DNA from: Sambucus nigra
Taxonomy: Eukaryota > Streptophyta > Magnoliopsida > Dipsacales > Adoxaceae
Assembly: GCA_949130495.1 (NCBI GenBank)
Contig: OX422217.1
Location: 576,200,606-576,264,605, forward strand
Length of the DNA stretch: 64,000 bases
Reading direction: 5' to 3'
This document shows positions 48,408 to 56,284 of the stretch, in pieces. Each line of letters starts with the position of its first letter. The stretch's first letter is position 1. A program made the translations under genes and the position numbers. The notes under the pieces are model-generated. The model had not been told where the DNA came from, searched no databases, and saw nothing but the letters and a program-made list of their open reading frames with translations.

Positions 48408-49553
48408 TTAATCGAAAGAAGAAAGATGAGGAGATCCACGAGCAATGATACGAGAATCACCAATCTTTATACCTAACGCTTCCAAATCCGACTTTCTAAC
48501 CCAAGTAGGTGTGAACCGACGAGAAGGGGCATTGGGAACCGGAATGGCTTTAGACTTTCTAGGAGCGTTCTTAAGGTCTTAGCAAAATCTTCTGAGATGA
48601 CCTCTCCTACCGCAATGAGTGCAAGTGTAGATACAGTGTGGAGTGTGTCATGTTGGCCGATTATACCTCACGTTCCTAGGTGGTACTCTCCTAAAGTTCC
48701 TAGGAAGCCCTCTTGTTGGCATGGTTTTGGCTTTGGGAGCAGGTGCGACATGATTATTAAAGCCAATACCTCTCCGATTATCTTTGATTTCGACGGTGCC
48801 TAAAATTTTGTCTAATTTTTCAGACCTAGCCTCCAAATAAAACTTAACTTTACTCGAATCTCTCAGTTTTTCTTCAAGCTCACCTATCCTTGACTCAAGT
48901 AAACGCGTAGAATTTTCAAACTTCAGAATTTCCTTTTTCATAGTCTCCATCAATACCCAAAGAATATCTCTCTCACCCTCGACATATTCTAGCTTCTCTC
49001 GAATTTTATTTTCTTGTGCCCTAAGATCCTCAATTAAAGAATTGGAATTATTTATTTCTATGGAACTTTCTTTCAAGATAGCTGCTAGTTTCACATTTGC
49101 TTTCTTTGCTTTTAAAGTTTCTTCATACAATTCTTTGAAATCAGTTTGAAAATCGCTCTCGTCTACGCTCTCATTCTCACTCACCTTCTCCTCACTCTCA
49201 GGAGTATCAACTTCAGTGGTTGCGGAAGACTCATGCAAAGGTAAGTCTTTATCACTTACATGACTAACCACAAAGGTGGAAAGATCACGCTTACTAGAAA
49301 AAAAGTTTTCTTCTTCTGGGTCACTATCACTAAGGGTAGAAACACGATTTATTAGTTTATTAAAATTCTCCCTAAGTTTAGTGCGACATTCATCTATCCT
49401 GTGACCAAAAACTTCGCAGCAAAGACACTTTTCACAATCACCTTTATTCACCAATTTTTTAAGAGCAGTTTTCATGTGTGATTTCCAATTAGATGATTCA
49501 AACAGGTGAATTCTAAAATCATCCAAACCACCGAAAGGCATACCTAAAGACAT
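48408..49553 (-). pseudogene. gag-like ORF with two zinc knuckles and a coiled coil
   Basis: The open frame extends upstream to 49598, but that part is the primer-binding site, so the ATG at 49553 (MSLGMPFGGLDD) is the likely start. First knuckle: CLCCEVFGHRIDEC (CX2CX4HX4C), near 49435-49390. A Ser/Glu-rich acidic part follows, then about 150 residues of coiled coil (KKANVKLAAILKESS to LEEKLRDSSK). After a TGA at 48648 the same frame gives the second knuckle CTHCGRRGHLRRFC, then a stop and a tail to 48408. Two knuckles around a coiled coil recall Sirevirus-like copia Gag. The N-terminal capsid half is missing. The two stops may be recent. Confidence 0.75.
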
Positions 49554-49585
49554 GGGATCACAAACACAATAAAATAGTGCAACAA

Positions 49586-49598
49586 GCTCTGATACCAA
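49586..49598 (-). other. primer-binding site of the pol-less copia element
   Basis: On minus, TTGGTATCAGAGC lies two bases inside the LTR and matches the initiator Met-tRNA site exactly. Confidence 0.95.
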
Positions 49599-49600
49599 TT

Positions 49601-50663
49601 TGAAACGGTCCTTTAGTGTACTTTAGGTAAAAAAAATGTTCCAATTTTTAGTTAAAATCAATTTTAACTTCTTAAACCCAAAACATGCATCTAAGTGATT
49701 AAATCCATTTGATGAATAAAACATGCAGTAAAAGAAAGAATTTCAGGAAAAATACCCGAAGGTCAAAACCTTTTTATTTCACACTAATTTGTAAGAAAAT
49801 GGCTTACACGTATTACAATGAAATAAGTGCGACATACGAAATACCCGCAGGTGTCGATTTCGATGTCTTGGCTGGAACTTTCCCTTTCCAGGAGGGCAGC
49901 AGTGAAGAACAAGACGGCTCCTCCACAAGATACTTCGTAAGGTCTCCTTCTACAATAGCACGCATCTCTTCGATTGTAGAGTTCTCCTCACAAAGTGCAA
50001 CACGGTGTTGTTGATGAACGAATAGTCTTCCGGTAAATGCGTTCAAGATCACTAACTTTGGAATTGAGTAATATGATCTTGAATAAACACCGAAAGATGA
50101 AAAACTTTTATGGGAATATGTTTTTCGAAACTGTTATGCCTATAGAAACATTTGCAGATACTTTTTTATTAATAACTGAGCTTCACAGAGTCCAAGAAAA
50201 TGAAAAAATGAAAATTGAGGCAGCAGGTCGTTCGAGCGAGATGAGATCTCGTTCGCGCGACATGTCAATGTCGTTTGAACGATACTCAATCTCGTTTGAG
50301 CGAGACACAGTAAAAATAATATTTTTTTATTTAATCCTTGAATTTTTTTTAAACTGTTTGCAACTCAGAAATACTTTTTAAAACATAAAACGATTTTAAT
50401 TCCCAAACAATTAAATCACCCAGTATTTAATCAATATACAAATTACCCAACTACTCACAAGTATTCATAACTGAGTGATCTTAAACATATGAAACAAGTC
50501 TTGACTTATAATCTTCTTGAAAGCTTTTATTGAACATTCTTGGACTTGAACTTTGTCGTAGGCTTTAAATAAACTCCATAGAAAACTAGCCTAGACTTAA
50601 TTTATTTTCTCCGGAATTAAGCCAATTAAAACAGATGAATATGCTAAGAATTATGTTCTTACA
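49601..50663 (-). repeat. 5' LTR (minus) of the pol-less copia element
   Basis: On minus it runs from TGTAAGAACATAATTC to GGACCGTTTCA. It is highly similar to its partner (a few percent difference by eye). A CG-rich palindrome cluster lies at 50227-50308. Confidence 0.93.
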
Positions 50664-50814
50664 TTTACTAAAAAAATTAACATCCAATCAATATTTAATC
50701 AATCAATTCTTTTACAAGGGGCACTACTTGCATATGAGGGGCAATATCTAATAAACCAATAAATATTTAATTAAAAAAATTAACAAACCCCACCCCTACC
50801 CCATTTCCCCTGTC

Positions 50815-50944
50815 CCACCACGCACACAAGCACACACACACACACGCGCATATATACACACACACACATACACACAACCCCACACCCCATTCCCCCCCAC
50901 CCCCCAGCCCTGCCCCCCCCCCCCACTGCCCTGCCCACCACACA

Positions 50945-50996
<52 letters not shown>

Positions 50997-51009
50997 CATA
51001 TATATACAC

Positions 51010-51042
<33 letters not shown>

Positions 51043-51262
51043 TGCACGCACAAATACACTCCCTCTCCCAGCCCTTCCCCCTCCCCACACATACACACAC
51101 GCATATATACACCACACACACACACATGCACATTTACACACACATATACACACACGCACATATACACACATATACACAAATGGAAGAGAAATAGAGAGAG
51201 AAAACGTACCAAAATCGTATAGAGAGAGAGTACAGTCGCTTAGAGAGAGAGAGAGAGAGAAA
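50815..51262. repeat. (CA)n, C-rich and (GA)n simple sequence
   Basis: A long compound (CA)n/(TA)n run spans 50815-51180 with C-rich islands at 50881-50937 and a (GA)n run at 51215-51262. All lie inside the CACTA right sub-terminal region. Open frames here encode only Cys/Val or Thr/His repeats and are not genes. Confidence 0.95.
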
Positions 51263-51321
51263 TAGAGGGAATAGAAATCGGTGGAAAAAAAGAAGAGTGA
51301 AGGGTTTTTTATTGACAGAAT

Positions 51322-51475
51322 TGTCACGGACATGTCACGGTATTTGACCGTGACAAGTTTATAAGGTTTGTCACGGTCATTGACGGTGACAAACTTTTGT
51401 CGGCCTTGTCACGGTCGTTGACCGTGACAAACAATGATTATTTTTTTGTCACGGTCAATGACCGTGACAAGGCCG
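51322..51475. repeat. right sub-terminal palindromes of the CACTA element
   Basis: Four copies of the same 25-bp palindrome; the one at about 51449 is near perfect. Confidence 0.92.
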
Positions 51476-51526
51476 TCCAGTTGAAGGGTGTCAATTTGAC
51501 CATTTTGGTGTAGTGTAAAGAAGGAG

Positions 51527-51859
51527 ATTATGACAATCAAGGGATATCATATCCGTATTCGGCGTCACAAGATTTTTTGCATCCATTGCATCAAGTTCTT
51601 GATTATCCGCAACAAAGCCCGGGAACGTAATACTTCTTCGTACTCTTCCCAATCTTTTTAATGGTTTTCCCGCAACATCATTGTATAAATTATTCAATAT
51701 ATTTTTAGGGTTGATTACGGAGTTGCAATTTGATATTACATGTCAAATCTCTCGAAATCGTGTGACATTCCTCCGAAAATGAGCAAAGAGACTATGCGAG
51801 AATATAGGGCGCATTTGGTCGAGCATATTTTGAACCATAGACCACCAAAAATAGATTGA
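51527..51859 (+). pseudogene. Ulp1-like transposon gene, last exons beyond the CACTA insertion
   Basis: Reading resumes right of the CACTA end with VLDYPQQSPG. An 82-bp intron follows (donor GTAATA at 51627, acceptor TTTTTAG ending 51708), then VDYGVAI, a TGA, and YYMSNLSKSCDIPPKM to a stop at 51857-51859. PQQ-x-G-x-x-D-C-G is the active-site block of C48 proteases; here the nucleophile Cys is Tyr (TAC), so the enzyme is dead. The match of the reading frame across both sides of the CACTA element shows the gene was split by it. Confidence 0.75.
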
Positions 51860-52274
51860 GAGAGACCGGGAATCATTCTCATTTGGAATTGAAAACTCAT
51901 AATATGTGTTAATTCTTTGATGTCCATAACATGAGGTGTTGGGATGTTTTTTTTTGTTTTAATTAGGTTCTAAATCTAGGAGCTTATGACATTAAAGTAG
52001 CCACTATGTATCTGCAACAACTGGTTGAATTTGCATTTGAATTTTAAGTGCATGATTATAACTGTGTAGTGCTGTTTATTTATTAATGTCAATGGTTGTG
52101 AATGCCATCTAAACAAAAGAAAATAATTTTTTTTGCGGCCATTTAATAAATAGTATGTGTAACATCACCGTACTAATTAAATGGTGTTAAATTTATGTTG
52201 TTCTTTTTCAAGTATACAGTAACATGAAGTACAAAACCTACTCATTAACATGTAGGGGCTACATAACTCAAAGT
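51860..52274. other. no gene seen between the Ulp1-like gene and the MULE array
   Basis: A/T-rich sequence lying downstream of both convergent genes. Confidence 0.4.
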
Positions 52275-52311
52275 TGAATTTCTAAATGACCACATAACAT
52301 TGATGTGTCTG

Positions 52312-52474
52312 TATCTAGTCATTTCGTGCATGCACGCTGTGCAGCAGGTCAGATAGTAAAGTTTACTGTATGACCTTTTTCGCCTTATACATGACTAATT
52401 GACTTACATATGTCATACAGTAAACTTTACTATTAGACCTAATGCATAGTGTGCATGCATGACATGACTAGATA
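52312..52474. repeat. 163-bp inverted repeat, array unit 1
   Basis: Arms of about 65 bases run from TATCTAGTCA through GTGCATGCACGCTGTG and AGGTCTAACAGTAAAGTTTA-type sequence to the complement. Loop of about 30 bases. Looks like a MITE or fold-back without an obvious TSD. Confidence 0.9.
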
Positions 52475-52853
52475 ACGGACGCAGTATATTTCACTGCTGC
52501 ACACGTGTATCCCACGGTCATTGAGTTTTTATGATTATGTCAAGTTGATTTGGTAAATTTTTTTACGTTCATTAATAGTTGAGATGTCGACACAGTAACA
52601 TGCACGACTCATAAAAATTCAAGTTTATTAGAATAAGTGAATCATTTACTCATTTTTAATCTGAGTCCAGTTCACATTGGTGTTGAAATATTGTAATACA
52701 ATTACTCATTTGTAATATGTGTCCACTGCACACAATAACATTTACTGAGTCGTTGAAAAATTATACAAAATCATCAAATTACATCAGAGTTAGGAAATAT
52801 TCATCTAAAAACAAAATATTCATAGCCCAAGTACGATCTGTCTCCGATGTTTC

Positions 52854-53448
52854 TCATAAATGGTGATCCATACATGGACAAAGGAAACCGGTCCATGCTT
52901 CCACTTCGTTTTGTAGCATAGAACTCAACTTCATGATCTTACATTTAATTGTATCTACTAAGTCTGTGATTGGGAGATAAGGAGCGTCACGTTTCAAAGA
53001 ATTAAAGGACTCAGCTACATTTGAATACATTTCACCATAACGTTGACCACCAAAATGAGCATAGCTCCAATGTTCATTGGATATCGTGGATAAAAATTCA
53101 TGAACACTTTGTTCTCCTTCAACCAACAACCAAGACATAAGTTTGTTGAAGGTTTCTTCACTAGGTATCTGTGCCCAAAGCACAAATATTTCACTAAGTT
53201 TTTCCTTTTACTTTGTTATTCATCCTAGATAACTTGTCCCTCGCATTACATTTCAAGTGTTGCAAACAATATGCATGATGTGAATCGGGGAAAACTTTTG
53301 GAACCGACTTCAGCAACCCACTGTTACGATCCGAAATACACGGGTAAACCATTGAGGTGTAAATGATCTTCGAAAAATGTATCATGAGCCACTCCCTTTT
53401 ATCGTCCTTCTCCGAGTCAATAATCGAGAATGCAATAGGAAACATTGC
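52854..53448 (-). pseudogene. MULE transposase exon, array unit 1
   Basis: After a TTTTAC-AG acceptor (53450-53449) the minus strand reads AMFPIAFSIIDSEKDDKREW, then [20 protein letters not shown] and HHAYCLQHLKCNARDKLS. A frameshift near 53190 follows, then EHWSYAHFGGQRYGEMYSNV, AESFNSLKRDAPYLPITDLV. This is the MULE transposase (PF10551-type) with second catalytic Asp (ISDR) and Glu (NVAESFN) in place. It is best preserved of the three copies but out of frame. The N-terminal exons are absent. Confidence 0.88.
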
Positions 53449-53580
53449 CTGTAAAATAAGACAAAAATAAAAAATTAGAAAGAAGTAAAATATTTTGTCT
53501 GAGTTATTTAGAACAATGAATTTCTACTAAGCATAATATATATGGATTTTCTGAATGACCACATAACATTGATGTGTCGG

Positions 53581-53743
53581 TATCTAGTCATACTGTGCAT
53601 GCACGCTGTGTAGCAGGTCTAACAGTAAAGTTTACTGTATGACTTATTTCGCCTTATACATGACTAATTGACTTACATAAGTCATACAATAAACTTTACT
53701 GTTAGACCTATTGCATAGTGTGCATGCACGACGTGACTAGATA
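53581..53743. repeat. 163-bp inverted repeat, array unit 2
   Basis: Same as unit 1. Arms match at about 57 of 67 positions by eye. The palindrome ACAGTAAAGTTTACTGT lies in the left arm. Confidence 0.92.
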
Positions 53744-54119
53744 ACTCACGCAGTATATTTCACTGCCGCACGACGTATATCCAATGGTCATTGAGTATTT
53801 ATGACTATGTCAAGTTGATTTGGTAAATTGTTTTTACATTTATTAATGGTTGAGATGTCGACACATTAACATGCGTGACTTATAAAAATTCAAGTTTATT
53901 GGAATAAGTGAATCATTTACTCATTTTTAATCTGAGTCAAGTTCACATTGGTGTTAAATTATCGTAATACAATTACTCATTTGTAATCCGTGTCCACTAC
54001 ACACAATAGCATTTACTGATTCATTGAAAAATTATAAAAATCATCAAATTACGTCAGAGTTATGAAATATTCATCAAAAAACAAAATATTCACAACCCAT
54101 GTATGATCTGTCTCTGACG

Positions 54120-54718
54120 TTTCTCAAAAACGACGATCCGTACATGGACAAAGGAAGTCGGTCCATGCTTCCACTTTATTTCACAATATAGAACTCAACT
54201 TCATGATCTTATATTTAACTATATCTACTAAGTCTGTGATTGGGAGGTGACGAGCATCACATATCCAAGAATTATAGAACTCAGCTACATTTGAATACAT
54301 TTCACCATAACGTTGACCACCAAAATGAGCATACCTCCAATGTTCATTCGATATCGTGGACAAAAATTCATGAACACTCTATGATCCTTCAACCAACACC
54401 CAAGCCATACGTTTGCCGACCATTTATTCACTAGGTGTGTATGCCCAAAGTATAAATATTTCAATGATTTTATCCTCTCACTTAGCTATGCATCCCAGAT
54501 AACTTGTCCCTCAAATTACATTTCAATTATTGCAAACAATATCCATGATGTGAATCGGGGAAAACTTTTGGAACCGACTTTAGCAACCCAGTGTTACGAT
54601 CCGAAATACACGGTTAAACCATTGAGGTGTAAATGATCTTTGAAAAACGTATCATGAACGGCTCCCTTTTATCTTCCTTCTCCGAGTCAAGAATCGAGAA
54701 TGCGATAGGAAACATTGC
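54120..54718 (-). pseudogene. MULE transposase exon, array unit 2
   Basis: The same exon as unit 1, starting after the same acceptor context at 54720-54719. It reads ISNEHWRYAHFGGQRYGEM, YSNVAEFYNSWICDARHLP; the AESFNS block has become AEFYNS, so the Glu remains but the Ser/Phe context is changed. The first half has stops. Confidence 0.85.
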
Positions 54719-54850
54719 CTGTAAAAAAAGACAAAAATAAAACATTAGAATGAAGTAAAATATTTTGTCTGAGTTATTTAGAACAATGAATTTCTACTAA
54801 GCATAATATATATGGATTTTCTGAATGACCACATAACATTGATGTGTCGG

Positions 54851-55013
54851 TATCTAGTCATGTTGTGCATGCACGCTGTGTAGCAGGTCTAACAGTAAAG
54901 TTTACTGTATGACTTATTTCGCCTTATACATGACTAATTGACTTACATAAGTCATACAATAAACTTTACTGTTAGACCTGTTGCATAGTGTGCATGCACG
55001 ACATGACTAGATA
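54851..55013. repeat. 163-bp inverted repeat, array unit 3
   Basis: Same structure, nearly identical to unit 2. Confidence 0.92.
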
Positions 55014-55389
55014 ACTCACGCAGTATATTTCACTGCCGCACGACGTGTATCCAATGGTCATTGAGTATTTATGACTATGTCAAGTTGATTTGGTAAATTG
55101 TTTTTACATTTATTAATGGTTGAGATGTCGACACATTAACATGCGTGACTTATAAAAATTCAAGTTTATTGGAATAAGTGAATCATTTACTCATTTTTAA
55201 TCTGAGTCAAGTTCACATTGGTGTTAAATTATCGTAATACAATTACTCATTTGTAATCCGTGTCCACTACACACAATAGCATTTACTGATTCATTGAAAA
55301 ATTATAAAAATCATCAAATTACGTCAGAGTTATGAAATATTCATCAAAAAACAAAATATTCACAACCCATGTATGATCTGTCTCTGACG

Positions 55390-55988
55390 TTTCTCAAAAA
55401 CGACGATCCGTACATGGACAAAGGAAATCGGTCCATGCTTCCACTTTATTTCATAATATAGAACTCAACTTCATGATCTTATATTTAACTATATCTACTA
55501 AGTCTGTGATTGGGAGGTGACGAGCGTCACATATCCAAGAATTATAGAACTCAGCTACATTTGAATACATTTCACCATAACGTTGACCACCAAAATGAGC
55601 ATACCTCCAATGTTCATTCGATATCGTGGACAAAAATTCATGAACACTCTATGATCCTTCAACCAACACCCAAGCCATACGTTTGCCGACCATTTATTCA
55701 CTAGGTGTGTATGCCCAAAGTATAAATATTTCAATGATTTTATCCTCTCACTTTGCTATGCATCCCAGATAACTTGTCCCTCAAATTACATTTCAAGTAT
55801 TGCAAACAATATCCATGATGTGAATCGGGGAAAACTTTTGGAACCGACTTTAGCAACCCAGTGTTACGATCCGAAATACACGGTTAAACCATTGAGGTGT
55901 AAATGATCTTTGAAAAACGTATCATGAACGGATCTCTTTTATCTTCCTTCTCCGAGTCAATAATCGAGAATGCGATAGGAAACATTGC
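55390..55988 (-). pseudogene. MULE transposase exon, array unit 3
   Basis: Almost identical to unit 2, with the same disabled sites (AEFYNS and the same stops), so the stops predate the duplication of units 2 and 3. The acceptor is at 55990-55989. Confidence 0.86.
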
Positions 55989-56120
55989 CTGTAAAATAAG
56001 AGAAAAATAAAACATTAGAAAGAAGTAAAATATTTTGTCTGAGTTATTTAGAACAATGAATTTCTACTAAGCATAATATATATGGATTTTATGAATGACC
56101 ACATAACATTGATGTGTCGG

Positions 56121-56283
56121 TATCTAGTCATGTTGTGCATGCACGCTGTGTAGCAGGTCTAACAGTAAAGTTTACTATATGACCTGTTTCGCCTTATACA
56201 TGACTAATTGACTTACATAAGTCATACAATAAACTTTACTGTTAGACCTGTTGCATAGTGTGCATGCACGACATGACTACATA
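56121..56283. repeat. 163-bp inverted repeat, partial unit 4
   Basis: Same structure; the gypsy LTR begins two bases after its end (56285). Confidence 0.9.
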
Positions 56284-56284
56284 A

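Larger units (their letters stand above)
43793..50663 (-). mobile_element. non-autonomous Ty1/copia-type element: gag and accessory ORF, no pol
   Basis: LTRs of 1068 bp (43793-44860) and 1063 bp (49601-50663) are flanked by a perfect 5-bp TSD, TTTAC (43788-43792 and 50664-50668). On minus the order is 5' LTR, PBS, a gag-like ORF with two zinc knuckles, a leader, an accessory ORF, a purine tract and 3' LTR. No protease, integrase, RT or RNase H is readable in the 4.7-kb body. This resembles TR-GAG-type non-autonomous elements, here with an added plant transposon-protein ORF. It is inserted in the CACTA element and looks younger than its host. Confidence 0.88.
40578..51515 (-). mobile_element. 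CACTA (En/Spm) element, deleted and with a nested copia element
   Basis: The left end is CACTAAATCGACC (40578). The right end, read on minus from 51515, is CACTACACCAAAATGG. Both ends carry sets of TTGTCACGGTCAATGACCGTGACAA-like palindromes, the sub-terminal repeats expected for CACTA elements. Transposase fragments lie on minus at 41029-43090. Without the nested copia (43793-50663) the element is about 4.07 kb. The flanking triplets ATA (left) and TAA (right) do not match as a 3-bp TSD, and the left terminus differs from the right after CACTA, so the ends have drifted. Confidence 0.85.
24463..56284. mobile_element. old Mutator-like/Ulp1 element region opened by nested insertions
   Basis: The non-inserted pieces (24463-26063, 35740-40577, 51516-56284) share a Ulp1-like protease gene on +, MULE transposase exons on -, and recurrent AGTAAA/TTTACT palindromes. 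Plant Mutator-like elements that carry a Ulp1-like protease gene are known (KI-MULEs). Joining the pieces restores the order of the Ulp1 gene across the CACTA insertion, which supports one original unit. The termini are not identified, so the outer limits are nominal and it could be two adjacent elements. Confidence 0.55.
52275..56284. repeat. tandem array of a 1.27-kb unit, three full and one partial
   Basis: The anchor TATCTAGTCA occurs at 52312, 53581, 54851 and 56121, giving periods of 1269, 1270 and 1270. Each full unit has an inverted repeat, A/T-rich spacer and one transposase exon. Units 2 and 3 are nearly identical; unit 1 is more diverged. The fourth unit is cut at 56284 by the Tekay-like LTR and may resume beyond that element. 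Confidence 0.95.

Noticed and set aside
50767..51333. Long minus-strand frames (up to 188 codons) rich in Cys and Val
   Set aside because: They are translations of (CA)n and C-rich simple sequence; all frames are open for the same reason and no domain is visible.
40575..51518. 3-bp target duplication of the CACTA element
   Set aside because: Left ATA and right TAA do not match.
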